A DNA stretch of 41,626 nucleotides. Origin: Arthrobacter celericrescens. Its GTDB lineage: Bacteria; Actinomycetota; Actinomycetes; Actinomycetales; Micrococcaceae. The position numbers were made by a program, and so were the translations under genes. The DNA lies in contig NZ_QYLP01000088.1 of NCBI RefSeq assembly GCF_003614925.1, positions 1-41,626 of the forward strand. Reading direction: 5' to 3'. The notes under the pieces were generated by a model, which saw only the letters and a program-made list of their open reading frames with translations, was not told the DNA's origin and did not search any database. Below are positions 24,052 to 32,195 of the stretch, piece after piece; positions within the stretch are counted from its first letter, which is position 1, and each line of letters starts with the position of its first letter.

Positions 24052-25094
24052 TGCTTCTCCCCTTCAGCGCGGTTTTCCTCAGCGCGGTAGAGTTCCGGCT
24101 TCTCGTTCAGCACGACGGCCACCTTCTCGCCGCTCTTCTGCGCCTCGACGCCGGCCTCGCAGCAGGCGGCGGTGGCGTACCCGTCCCAGGCGGACGGACC
24201 GCCCAGCTCGCCGCGGGCGGCGGCGTCCACCCAGGACTGGACCTCGACGTCGTACGCGGCACCGAAACGCTCGATGAAACTCGGGGTGACCTGCCCGCCC
24301 CAGCCGCCGCTGCGGCGTACGTACGGGCCGCCGTCGCGGCCGATGTTCACGATCGCCTCTTCGAAGGCGGCCTCGGTGGCCACCTCGTAGCCGAACTTCG
24401 CGTTGACGAAGATCTCGACGTCGGCCAGGACACCGGATTCGGTCTCGATCAGGACGTGCTGCGGGTCGTGTTGGCCCGCCGGGGCTTTGCTGGACGCCTT
24501 GCCGAGGCGGACCTGGACGGAGGTGATCTCTTCGCCGGTCAGGTAGCGGATCACATCGAATTCGTGGACCACGGAGTCGTTGATGAGCATCTCGTTCGTG
24601 AAGCCGGCCGGGGTGCTCGGGTTGCGGTGGCGGCAGTGCAGCATGAGCAGCTCGCCCAGCTCGCCGCCGCGGATCAGGCCGCCCAGTTCGGCGTATTCGG
24701 CGTCGTAGCGGCGCATGAAGCCCACCTGAATGCGCTTCCGGCCGGCTTCGACCTCGGCCTGGACGATCTTCCAGGCAGAGCCGGCGTCCGGGGTCAGCGG
24801 CTTCTCGCACAGGATCGGAATGTCCAGCGGCAGCGCCTCGAGCAGGGCCTGTTCGTGCAGGAAGCCGGGGGTGGCGATCAGGACGGCGTTCACGTCGCCG
24901 GAGGCGTAGGCCTCGGCGGCGGTCGCGAAGGCCTTGGCGCCGGGGATCCCGGCGATGGCGGCGTTGGCACGGTCCAGGTCGATGTCGACGACGGCGGCCA
25001 CGTCGGCGCCGTGGATACGCGTGTGGAGGCGCTTGATGTGGTCTGCGCCCATCATGCCGGCGCCGATGACGGCGACGCGCAGGTTTTCACTCAT
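24048..25094 (-). CDS. iolG: Inositol 2-dehydrogenase (Gfo/Idh/MocA)
   Basis: This 348-residue protein oxidises myo-inositol to scyllo-inosose with NAD (EC 1.1.1.18). The Rossmann motif is VAVIGAGMMGADHIKRLHTR (about 7-26). EKPLTPDAG is near 97-105 and VGFMRRYDAEYAEL near 123-136. The catalytic region NDSVVHEFDVIRYLTG is near 171-186, with the conserved Lys in EKP and a His/Asp pair. It sits directly after iolE in the operon and has GAAAGG upstream. Of the six Gfo/Idh genes in the window this is the best match to actinobacterial IolG. Confidence 0.88.
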   Translation of the reverse strand: MSENLRVAVIGAGMMGADHIKRLHTRIHGADVAAVVDIDLDRANAAIAGIPGAKAFATAAEAYASGDVNAVLIATPGFLHEQALLEALPLDIPILCEKPLTPDAGSAWKIVQAEVEAGRKRIQVGFMRRYDAEYAELGGLIRGGELGELLMLHCRHRNPSTPAGFTNEMLINDSVVHEFDVIRYLTGEEITSVQVRLGKASSKAPAGQHDPQHVLIETESGVLADVEIFVNAKFGYEVATEAAFEEAIVNIGRDGGPYVRRSGGWGGQVTPSFIERFGAAYDVEVQSWVDAAARGELGGPSAWDGYATAACCEAGVEAQKSGEKVAVVLNEKPELYRAEENRAEGEKQ

Positions 25095-25140
25095 GGTGAC
25101 GTTTGCCTTTCAGCTCAGTGTGTTCGAAGGATCCGGTTTC

Positions 25141-26058
25141 TCAGCCGACAGTGGTGCGGGAGCCACAGGAGAGCAGGTAGTTCCTGGTGCGCTTGGCAAT
25201 GGGCATCGGCACATCGAAGGCCACCGGGTACATGTCCTGCTCCACGATCCCGAAGATCGGCCGGTTGAGGCCTTCGACGGCCTCAATGACGGCGCGCAGG
25301 TCCGGCAGGCCGTTCGGCGGTTCGGTCATGACGCCGGCCAGGTTGGCGGCGGCCCAGGTCAGGTTTTCCTCGTTGACCTTCTGCAGGACTTCCGGGTTGA
25401 TCTGCTTCAGGTGCAGGTAGCCGATGCGGTCCGGGTAGTTCTTGATCAGCTCCAGGCTGGAGGCGCCGCAGTATTCGGCGTGGCCGGTGTCCAGACAGAG
25501 GTTCAGGTACTGCGGGTCGGTGGCGGCCAGCAGGGTTTCGATGTCCTGCTGCGCACCGACGTGGGAGTCCGCGTGGGAGTGGAACTGCTGGTGCAGCCCG
25601 AAGTCTTCCAACAGGACCTTGCCCATACGGTTGTGCCCGGCAAAGAGGTCGGCCCACTGCTCGTCCGTCAGTTCGCCGCTCTCCACGGCCTCGCCCGTGA
25701 CGTCGTCGCGCCACATGGCCGGGATGACCACGATGTGCTCGCCGCCCATGGCCGCCGTCAGTTCGGCCACCTTGCGGGCCGGTTCCCAGGCTTCGTCGTA
25801 CTGCTTCGCGCCGCGGTGGAAGGCGGTGAACACGGTGCCGGCGGTGACCTTAAGGTCGCGCTGCTTGAGTTCCTCGGCCAGCCGGGCGGGGTCGTTGGGC
25901 AGGTACCCGTAGGGGCCCAGTTCAATCCATTTGTAGCCGGACTCGGCCACCTCATCCAGGAACCGTTCCCAGGGGGTCTGCTTGGGGTCATCGGCGAACC
26001 AGACGCCCCAGGAGTCGGGGGCGGTGCCGATGGTGAGCTTGTTCTCGACGTCGGTCAT
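25141..26058 (-). CDS. iolE: Myo-inosose-2 dehydratase
   Basis: This 305-residue TIM barrel dehydrates scyllo-inosose to 3D-trihydroxycyclohexane-dione (EC 4.2.1.44). The IolE start region GTAPDSWGVWFADDPKQ is at about 11-27. WIELGPYGYLPNDPARL follows near 44-60, HQQFHSHADSHVG near 156-168, LCLDTGHAEYCG near 187-198 and GIVEQDMYP near 272-280. These include the expected metal ligands. It lies between mmsA and iolG with short gaps of 29 and 46 bases. Confidence 0.9.
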   Translation of the reverse strand: MTDVENKLTIGTAPDSWGVWFADDPKQTPWERFLDEVAESGYKWIELGPYGYLPNDPARLAEELKQRDLKVTAGTVFTAFHRGAKQYDEAWEPARKVAELTAAMGGEHIVVIPAMWRDDVTGEAVESGELTDEQWADLFAGHNRMGKVLLEDFGLHQQFHSHADSHVGAQQDIETLLAATDPQYLNLCLDTGHAEYCGASSLELIKNYPDRIGYLHLKQINPEVLQKVNEENLTWAAANLAGVMTEPPNGLPDLRAVIEAVEGLNRPIFGIVEQDMYPVAFDVPMPIAKRTRNYLLSCGSRTTVG

Positions 26059-26087
26059 GACAGCGTTGTCTTTTCTCTGCGGCGTGG

Positions 26088-27587
26088 TCAGTTGGTGGGG
26101 AAGTTGTAGCTGGCGCCGGTGCGCTGTTTGGGTTCGGGCCAGCGTTCGGTGATGACTTTGGCGCGGGTGTAGAAGGATACGCCTTCGGGGCCGTAGATGT
26201 GCTTGTCGCCGAACAGGGAGTCCTTCCAGCCGCCGAAGGAGTGGTAGGCCACGGGGACGGGGACGGGGACGTTGATGCCGATCATGCCCACGTGCACGCC
26301 GCGGTGGAATTTGCGGGCGTTCGCGCCGGAGGAGGTGAAGATGGCGGTGCCGTTGCCGTAGGGGTTGGAGTTGATGAGTTCGATGGCTTCCTCGACGGTT
26401 TCGGTACGGACCACGGACAGGACGGGTCCGAAGATTTCTTCCTGGTAGGCGTCCATGTCGAAGTCGACCTTGTCGATCACGGTGGGACCGAACCAGTAGC
26501 CGTCTTCCTGGCCTGGCACGGTGAATTCGCGGCCGTCGACCACGAGGTCGGCGCCGGATTCGGCGGCGGCGGTGACGATGGAGCGCATTTTCTGCTGGGC
26601 GGCCTTGGTGATGACCGGGCCCATTTCGGCGTCGGGGTGGGTGCCGTCGGCCACGCGGACGGCTTCGGCGCGGTCCTTGACCTTGGCCACGAGGGCGTCG
26701 GCGGCGTCGCCGACGGCGATCGCGACGGAGATGGCCATGCAGCGCTGCCCGGCGGAGCCGAACGCGGCGGCGGCCAGGTGGTCGGCGGCGTTGTCGAGGT
26801 CGGCGTCGGGCAGGATGATGGCGTGGTTCTTTGCCCCGCCCAGGGCCTGGACGCGCTTGCCGTGCGCGGTGCCGGTGTCGTGCACGAGCTTGGCCACCGG
26901 GGTGGAGCCGACGAAGGAGATTGCGTCGATGTCCGGGTGGGTCAGCAGGCCCTGGACCACTTCGCGGTTGCCGTGCAGGACCTGGAAGACGCCGTCGGGC
27001 AGGCCGGCCTGCTTGAACAGCTTGGCCAGTAGCATCGCGGCGGACGGGACCCGGCCGGAGGGCTTGAGGATGAAGGTGTTGCCGGTGGCGATGGCCATCG
27101 GGGCCATCCAGAGCGGCACCATGACGGGGAAGTTGAAGGGGGTGATGCCGGCGACGACGCCGACGGGCTGGCGGTAGGAGAAGACGTCGATGCCGGTGGA
27201 GGCCTGGTCGGAGTACTCGCCCTTGAGCAGCTGCGGGATGCCGCAGGCGAATTCGATGACCTCCAGGCCGCGGCCGATTTCGCCCTTGGCGTCGGAGAGG
27301 ACTTTGCCGTGCTCGGCGGTGATCAGGGCGGCCAGTTCGTCCACGTGCGCGGCGACGAGCTCGCGGAATTTGAACAGGATGGTGGTGCGCTTGGCCAGGG
27401 AGACGTCGCCCCAGGACTTCGCGGCCTCCTTCGCGATCGCGACGGCCTGGTCCAGGTCGGACGGGCTGGCGAGCCGGACTTCACCGGTCTGGGCGCCCGT
27501 GGCGGGGTTGAACACACCCTCGGTGTCGGTGCCGGTGCCGGGGTGCTCGGCACCGTTGAAGAAGTGCGGAATGGTGGTGATGGTCAT
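26088..27587 (-). CDS. iolA: CoA-acylating methylmalonate/malonate-semialdehyde dehydrogenase
   Basis: This 499-residue aldehyde dehydrogenase (mmsA/iolA) converts malonate semialdehyde to acetyl-CoA and CO2, or methylmalonate semialdehyde to propionyl-CoA (EC 1.2.1.18/27). The nucleophile is Cys283 in GSAGQRCMA. ITPFNFPVMVPLW is near 148-160 and QALGGAKNHAIILPDAD near 247-263. Those motifs are typical of the CoA-dependent branch, which lacks the general-base Glu of hydrolytic relatives. AGGAGA lies before ATG 27587. The same frame stays open upstream into iolD, but homology begins at MTITTIPHFF. It is the fourth gene of the iol operon. Confidence 0.93.
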   Translation of the reverse strand: MTITTIPHFFNGAEHPGTGTDTEGVFNPATGAQTGEVRLASPSDLDQAVAIAKEAAKSWGDVSLAKRTTILFKFRELVAAHVDELAALITAEHGKVLSDAKGEIGRGLEVIEFACGIPQLLKGEYSDQASTGIDVFSYRQPVGVVAGITPFNFPVMVPLWMAPMAIATGNTFILKPSGRVPSAAMLLAKLFKQAGLPDGVFQVLHGNREVVQGLLTHPDIDAISFVGSTPVAKLVHDTGTAHGKRVQALGGAKNHAIILPDADLDNAADHLAAAAFGSAGQRCMAISVAIAVGDAADALVAKVKDRAEAVRVADGTHPDAEMGPVITKAAQQKMRSIVTAAAESGADLVVDGREFTVPGQEDGYWFGPTVIDKVDFDMDAYQEEIFGPVLSVVRTETVEEAIELINSNPYGNGTAIFTSSGANARKFHRGVHVGMIGINVPVPVPVAYHSFGGWKDSLFGDKHIYGPEGVSFYTRAKVITERWPEPKQRTGASYNFPTN

Positions 27588-27649
27588 GTGTTTCTCCTGC
27601 GTGGAAGTTTTCAAGGGTGGATGCGGGGGCGCGTCCTTCAACGGACGGT

Positions 27650-29593
27650 TCAGCCCAGCAGGGGTTTTTGGACGGCTTTCCAGTCTTCGTAGACCTGGCG
27701 GGCTTCTTTGGTGCTGTCGAGTTCGGCGGTGGCGGAGACGGGCACGTCCCACCAGGACTCGGAGGAGGGTGCGTCGATCAGGGGGTCGGATTCGACGTGG
27801 ATCACGATGGGCCCGGTGCCTTCGGGGGCGGCCTTGGCCTTGGCGATCGCGGCTTCGAGGTCGTCGATGACGTGCTCGCCCGGTTCGATCCGGTACACGG
27901 TGGCGCCGAGGGATTCGGCGTTGGTGGCCAGGTCGATGTTGAGTTTCTCGCCGGCGTCGAAGGAGTGGGTGGCTTTGTCCAGCACCCGGTACTGGGTGCC
28001 GAACCGCTGCGAGCCGAGGGACTCGGAGAGGGAGCCGATGGAGGCGTAACCGTGGTTCTGGATGAGGACGACGATCAGTTTGATGCCCTCGGCGACGGCG
28101 GTGACCAGTTCGGTGTGCATCATCAGGTAGGAGCCGTCCCCGACCATGACGACGACGTCGCGGTTCACCCCGCCGGCCTTCGCCTCGTCCAGGGCGGCGC
28201 GCTTGACGCCCAGGCCCCCGGCGATTTCGTAGCCCATGCAGGAGAACGCGTATTCCACGTGGTAGCCGAACGGGTCGGTGACCCGCCACATCTTGTGCAG
28301 GTCCCCGGGCAGGGACCCGGCGGCGCAGATCAGCACGTCCTGGCCGGCCATGGTCCGGTTGGTCGCGCCGATGATCGCGTTCTGCGACACCAGCGGTGCG
28401 TGGCGCTGGGCGAACGCGGTGTCCACGGTGGCGTCCCAGCGGGCCTTTTCCTCCGCAACCTCCGCGGCCACCCCGGCGGCCACGGAGTAGGACCCGGACA
28501 GTTCGGCCGTCAACGCTTCGAGGGCCTTGCGGGCGTCGGCCACGATCGGCAGGGTGGTGCCGTGCTTGTAGGCGTCGATCGCGGCCACGTTGATGTTCAC
28601 GAACGTCACGTCCTCGTTCTGGAACGCGGTCCGGGACGCGGTGGTGAAGTCCTCGTATCGGGTGCCGATGCCGATCACCAGGTCCGCTTCGCGGGCCAGG
28701 GCGTTCGCCGCCGTCGTGCCCGTGGAGCCGATCGCACCGAGCGCCTGGGGGTGGTTCCAGGGCAGGACGCCGACGCCGGCCTGGGTCCAGCCGACCGGGA
28801 TGCCGGTCGCTTCGGCGAACTCCCGCAGCTGGTCCTGGGCGAAGGCGTACAGGACGCCGCCGCCGGCCACGATCAGGGGCCGCTTGGCCGCCTTGATGCG
28901 GGCCACGGCTTCGGTGATGTCTTCCGGTTCCGGGGCGGGGCGGCGGATCCGCCAGTCCCGCTCGGCCAGGAATTCCTCGGGGACCTCGATGAGTTCGGCC
29001 TGCACGTCCTGGGGCAGGGCGATGGTCACCGCGCCGGTTTCGGCCGGGTCGGTCAGCACCCGCAGGCCGTTGAGCAGGGCGGAGAACAGCTGTTCGGGGC
29101 GTTGGACCTTGTCGTAGTACTTCGAGACCGGACGGAACGCGTCGTTGACGGTGATGTCGTAGCCGTGGGGCTGTTCGATCTGCTGCAGCACCGGGTCCGC
29201 GGCACGGGTGGCGAAGGTGTCCGAGGGGAACAGCAGCACCGGCAGCCGGTTGGCCGTGGCCAGCGCCGCACCGGTGAGCAGGTTCGTGGAACCGGGTCCC
29301 ACCGAGGTGGTCACCGCGAAGGTCTGCCGGCGCCGGGTGTGCCGGGCATAGCCGGCCGCCTGGTGCGACTGGGCCTGTTCGTTGCGGCCCTGGTAGTACG
29401 GCATGAGCGTCGGGTCGGCAGCCTGGAACTGTTTCAGCGCCTGGCCCACCCCGGCCACGTTCCCGTGCCCGAAGATGCCGAACATGCCCGGAATCAGCCG
29501 CTCCCGGTACTCCACCCCGCCCACACGGTCCACGGTGTACTGCTTGCCCAGGAACTCAACAACAGCCTGGGCCACGGTCATGGTGCGGGTCAT
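27650..29593 (-). CDS. iolD: 3D-(3,5/4)-trihydroxycyclohexane-1,2-dione hydrolase
   Basis: This 647-residue thiamine-diphosphate enzyme opens the ring of the inositol pathway intermediate (EC 3.7.1.22). The cofactor-activating Glu72 is in GRNEQAQSHQAAGYAR. The diphosphate-binding motif is GDGSYLMMH at 485-493, ending at Asn513 (VVLIQNHGY). The start GMFGIFGHGNVAGVG is characteristic. It overlaps the aldolase gene by ATGA and leads mmsA by 62 bases. Confidence 0.95.
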   Translation of the reverse strand: MTRTMTVAQAVVEFLGKQYTVDRVGGVEYRERLIPGMFGIFGHGNVAGVGQALKQFQAADPTLMPYYQGRNEQAQSHQAAGYARHTRRRQTFAVTTSVGPGSTNLLTGAALATANRLPVLLFPSDTFATRAADPVLQQIEQPHGYDITVNDAFRPVSKYYDKVQRPEQLFSALLNGLRVLTDPAETGAVTIALPQDVQAELIEVPEEFLAERDWRIRRPAPEPEDITEAVARIKAAKRPLIVAGGGVLYAFAQDQLREFAEATGIPVGWTQAGVGVLPWNHPQALGAIGSTGTTAANALAREADLVIGIGTRYEDFTTASRTAFQNEDVTFVNINVAAIDAYKHGTTLPIVADARKALEALTAELSGSYSVAAGVAAEVAEEKARWDATVDTAFAQRHAPLVSQNAIIGATNRTMAGQDVLICAAGSLPGDLHKMWRVTDPFGYHVEYAFSCMGYEIAGGLGVKRAALDEAKAGGVNRDVVVMVGDGSYLMMHTELVTAVAEGIKLIVVLIQNHGYASIGSLSESLGSQRFGTQYRVLDKATHSFDAGEKLNIDLATNAESLGATVYRIEPGEHVIDDLEAAIAKAKAAPEGTGPIVIHVESDPLIDAPSSESWWDVPVSATAELDSTKEARQVYEDWKAVQKPLLG

Positions 29594-30546
29594 CGCACGG
29601 TCTCCTTGCTGACGAAACGGGTGATTTCTTCAGGTTTGATTTCCTCACAGTGCAGCAGCGACGCCGCGGCGGCGACGGCACCAGCCACATCGCCGTCGGC
29701 CGGATACAGCAGGGTCCGTCCCACGGTAAGGCCCTGCACTCCCGGCAGAGCCAGTGCCTTGCCCCACTGGGCGAAGACCTCGTCCGGGGAACCCGTCGGG
29801 TCCCCGCCGAGCAGGACCGTGGGCATGGTGGTGGCCGCCATCACGCGTTCCATCTCCTCCACCACGGGCAGCTTCATCCAAGTCAGGGCACTGCTGGCAC
29901 CCAGGCCCGAGGCGATGCCGATGGACTTGATCACCGCGTCCGGGGACAGGTCGTTGCGCACCTTGCCGTCCACCCAGGCGGACAGGAACGGCTCCACCAT
30001 GGCGATCAGGCCGCGGCTGGTCAGCGAATCGATCGCCTTCGCGGTCGCTTCGAGGAACTGAGCCGTCACCGGGTCGCCCAGGGCGATGCGGGTGAGCATC
30101 TTGCCGCCGTCGGCACCCAGCGCCGCGAGGGCCTCGGCCGTGTGGCCTGTAAAACGGTCGTCGAACTCGTTCACGAGGCCGGCCAGGCCGCCGCGGTTCA
30201 TCGAGCCGAACACGAGCTTGCCGTCCAGGGCGCCGAGCAGCAGCAGGTCATCCATGATGTCCGGGCTGGCCAGCACGCCGTCCACGGCGGGGTTGGACAG
30301 TGCTATCTGCAGGCGGTCCAGCAGTTCCCGGCGGTTCGCCATCGCCGTCGGCCGGCCCTGCGCGGCAAGGGCCCCGCGGGCCGGGTGGTCGGCGGCCACG
30401 ATGAAGTTCTGCTTGCCCAGCACCGCACCCGGGTGCCTGACGCGGCCGGCCGCGGCCCTGGCCACCGCGCCCGGATCCTCCAGGCGGATCTTGGTCAGGA
30501 ACTCATAGCGGCGCGGGTTCTCAAGGTCGAGGGTTTCGAGGCTCAT
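29590..30546 (-). CDS. Cgl0159-family (beta/alpha)8 protein, probable class I aldolase of the inositol pathway
   Basis: This 318-residue protein is like the coryneform protein Cgl0159 encoded in inositol clusters. It looks like a DhnA/LsrF-type class I aldolase. FIVAADHPARG near 48-58 resembles the DHG site. SALTWMKLPVVEEM near 219-232 holds Lys225, a candidate Schiff-base lysine. TVLLGGDP and LTVGRTLL fit phosphate-binding loops. No class II IolJ gene is in the window, and the gene is locked between iolC and iolD by 4-base overlaps. The inferred reaction is cleavage of 2-deoxy-5-keto-gluconate 6-phosphate to dihydroxyacetone phosphate and malonate semialdehyde. The family is recognised; the reaction is inference. 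Confidence 0.75.
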   Translation of the reverse strand: MSLETLDLENPRRYEFLTKIRLEDPGAVARAAAGRVRHPGAVLGKQNFIVAADHPARGALAAQGRPTAMANRRELLDRLQIALSNPAVDGVLASPDIMDDLLLLGALDGKLVFGSMNRGGLAGLVNEFDDRFTGHTAEALAALGADGGKMLTRIALGDPVTAQFLEATAKAIDSLTSRGLIAMVEPFLSAWVDGKVRNDLSPDAVIKSIGIASGLGASSALTWMKLPVVEEMERVMAATTMPTVLLGGDPTGSPDEVFAQWGKALALPGVQGLTVGRTLLYPADGDVAGAVAAAASLLHCEEIKPEEITRFVSKETVR

Positions 30547-31541
30547 TTGGCCAGCTCCTTCAGGGAATCGGCCACCAGGCGGCCGCGTGCGCTCAGCAGG
30601 GACACAACTTCCTCCGGCGTGGGCATCGCGTCCGCGCAGGACAGGCGGGAGGCCACGATCGCGCCCGACGCGTTGGCGTAGTCCAGGACTTCGGCCAGGG
30701 ACCAGCCGGCCAGCAGGCCGTGCACGAACGCCCCGCCAAAGGAGTCACCGGCGCCCAGGCCGTTCAAGGTCTGCACCGGAACCGGCGCCGAGACCACCCG
30801 CTCGGTGCGGGTCTTGGCCATCACGCCCTCCGGGCCGAGCTTCACGACGGCGATCTGCACGCCCGCGTCCAGCAACCGGTCCGCCTGCTCGTCCGGAGTC
30901 CCGGGGCCGACCGCGACCGCGCACTCCTCGTCGTTGCCGATCGCCACGGTCACGTGCGGCAGGACCTTGGCGACCTGTTCGCGGGCCTCCTCGACACTGT
31001 TCCAGAACATCGGCCGGTAATCCAGGTCAAGGATGGTGTGCTGGCCCTCCTTCAGGCCGCTGTGCGGGCGGGCCTCGTGCGCGGCGATGTGCGCGGCGCG
31101 GCTGGGCTCCTGGCACAGCCCGGTCACAGTGGACCAGAAGATCTTCGCCTCCCGGATCGCGTCCAGGTCCAGCTCGCCCGCGTCGATCTGCAGGTCCGGC
31201 GCCGTGGGGAAGCGGCCGTAGAAGTACAGCGGGAACTTCTGCTCCTCGGGCAGGATCGCGCAGAACGTCGCCGGGGTCTGGAGACCCTCAACACCGCTGA
31301 CGAAACGGTCATCCACGCCGAACTTGGCCAGTTCCCCGTGCAGGTACTCCCCGAAAGGATCCTGGCCGGTCCGGGTGATCACCGCCGTCGAGCGGCCATG
31401 CCGGGCCGCGGCGACCGCCACGTTCGAGGGCGAACCGCCCAGGTACTTGCCGAAGCTGCCCACCTTATCGAGGGTGACGCCGATGTCGTTCGGGTAGATG
31501 TCGACGCTGATGCGTCCCATCGTGAGTAGCTCGAAGCCCAC
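30543..31541 (-). CDS. iolC: 5-dehydro-2-deoxygluconokinase
   Basis: This 332-residue PfkB-family kinase phosphorylates 5-dehydro-2-deoxy-D-gluconate (EC 2.7.1.92). ELLTMGRISVDIYPND (about 4-19) and GKYLGGSPSNVAVAAARHG (about 31-49) form the sugar site. NGLGAGDSFGGAFVHG near 260-275 holds the anion hole and catalytic Asp266. The start is GTG 31541 with a purine-rich GGAAGGCGGAAGAA upstream; ATG 31520 would cut into the conserved N-terminus. It is the first gene of the iol operon and has a promoter with two IolR-like boxes. Confidence 0.93.
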   Translation of the reverse strand: MGFELLTMGRISVDIYPNDIGVTLDKVGSFGKYLGGSPSNVAVAAARHGRSTAVITRTGQDPFGEYLHGELAKFGVDDRFVSGVEGLQTPATFCAILPEEQKFPLYFYGRFPTAPDLQIDAGELDLDAIREAKIFWSTVTGLCQEPSRAAHIAAHEARPHSGLKEGQHTILDLDYRPMFWNSVEEAREQVAKVLPHVTVAIGNDEECAVAVGPGTPDEQADRLLDAGVQIAVVKLGPEGVMAKTRTERVVSAPVPVQTLNGLGAGDSFGGAFVHGLLAGWSLAEVLDYANASGAIVASRLSCADAMPTPEEVVSLLSARGRLVADSLKELAK

Positions 31542-31623
31542 TTCTTCCGCCTTCCTTGTCGTTCCGGTTCCCCGGAGCGGACCGCGGCCGTTGTGATGCC
31601 GGCCACAGCTAAACTTTCCTACG

Positions 31624-31656
31624 ATTTTAATGTCCTGTCAAAGGTTTGTCAGAACA
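31624..31656 (-). promoter_or_regulatory. iol operon promoter with paired IolR-like boxes
   Basis: On the minus strand, CTGACA (31647-31652), a 17-base spacer and TAAAAT (31624-31629). Two boxes are present: TGTCCTGTCA (31631-31640) in the spacer and TGTCAGAACA (31647-31656) over the -35. Their centres are 16 bases apart. Confidence 0.7.
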
Positions 31657-31668
31657 TTTATTCCGAAA

Positions 31669-32076
31669 CTACGACGCCGCGGGCACCTTGAGTTCGCCGG
31701 TCAGGTACTGGGCCCACCCGAAGCCGAAGGTCCAGTCCTCGGGGCCGTTTTCCACGTAGCCCAGGAAGATGTCCTCGCCGGCCACGCCGACGCCGCCGAG
31801 CGCCTGGTGGATCCTGGCATACAGGTTCTGCTTGGCTTCGACGCTGCGCCCCCGCTGGGTGAAGATCTGGAGCATGACCACCGCGCCACTGCGCTCGAAG
31901 CCAAGGCCCGCATCCTGCGCCACGAGCTGGCCCGCGGGATGCTCGGTGAGGATATGGAAGTAGTCGCGCTCGGGGATCCGGTATTCGTCGACGATCGCTT
32001 CGTGGACGGCCTGGCTGATCGCCTGGAGCTCTTCCGGGCTGCGGCCCGCGGTGACATCGATACGAACGAGGGGCAT
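31669..32076 (-). CDS. Tautomerase-superfamily protein, malonate semialdehyde decarboxylase-like
   Basis: This 135-residue protein starts MPLVRIDVTAGRSPEE; removal of Met would expose the catalytic Pro1. Numbered from Pro1, Asp37 (IPERDY) and Arg74/Arg76 (TQRGRS) correspond to Asp37 and Arg73/Arg75, known to matter in malonate semialdehyde decarboxylase. QDAGLGFERSGAVVML and VENGPEDWTFGFG are also like that family. GGAAGG lies before ATG 32076, and an exact IolR-type box lies 31 bases upstream. Malonate semialdehyde is a product of inositol breakdown, so decarboxylation to acetaldehyde and CO2 is a sensible role. Other tautomerase functions remain possible. Confidence 0.75.
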   Translation of the reverse strand: MPLVRIDVTAGRSPEELQAISQAVHEAIVDEYRIPERDYFHILTEHPAGQLVAQDAGLGFERSGAVVMLQIFTQRGRSVEAKQNLYARIHQALGGVGVAGEDIFLGYVENGPEDWTFGFGWAQYLTGELKVPAAS

Positions 32077-32106
32077 GGCGACCTTCCAATTGAGCTTCAA
32101 AGACTT

Positions 32107-32116
32107 TGTCCTGACA
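32107..32116. promoter_or_regulatory. IolR-like box before the tautomerase gene
   Basis: TGTCCTGACA within TTTGTCCTGACATAC is an exact match to TGTC-N2-GACA and to the C. glutamicum IolR pattern as I remember it. It lies 31 bases upstream of the start codon. No convincing -35/-10 pair was identified around it. Confidence 0.65.
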
Positions 32117-32134
32117 TACTTACAATATCGCCGA

Positions 32135-32165
32135 CTTGGAGGCCGGTCAATACCAGGCCTCCAAG
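32135..32165 (-). terminator. Hairpin after the MFS symporter gene
   Basis: CTTGGAGGCC (32135-32144) pairs perfectly with GGCCTCCAAG (32156-32165) around an 11-base loop. It lies 31 bp past the stop at 32196 and before the tautomerase control region, so it probably ends the symporter transcript. The T-tract is weak. Confidence 0.5.
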
Positions 32166-32190
32166 CGTTCAGGACCAAGCGTTCAGGACC
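32161..32190. repeat. Short tandem duplication
   Basis: The 14-base unit AAGCGTTCAGGACC occurs twice in a row (32163-32176 and 32177-32190). It lies between the symporter stop and its terminator hairpin. It looks like a simple local duplication. Confidence 0.8.
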
Positions 32191-32195
32191 AGGCG

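Noticed and set aside
26088..28289. MmsA with a 230-residue N-terminal extension
   Set aside because: The extension is the iolD coding region in a wrong frame, Arg/Pro-rich. A good ribosome-binding site and the conserved N-terminus point to ATG 27587.
27617..30061. A very long open frame on the plus strand opposite iolD and its neighbour (about 814 codons)
   Set aside because: It mirrors strongly recognised minus-strand genes. Its product is low-complexity (Gly/Asp/His/Val-rich), as expected from the antisense of high-GC codons, and shows no family motif.
32161..32190. CRISPR-like repeat
   Set aside because: There are only two directly adjacent 14-base units with no spacers. The palindrome families are likewise dispersed, not arrayed, and no cas genes are present.
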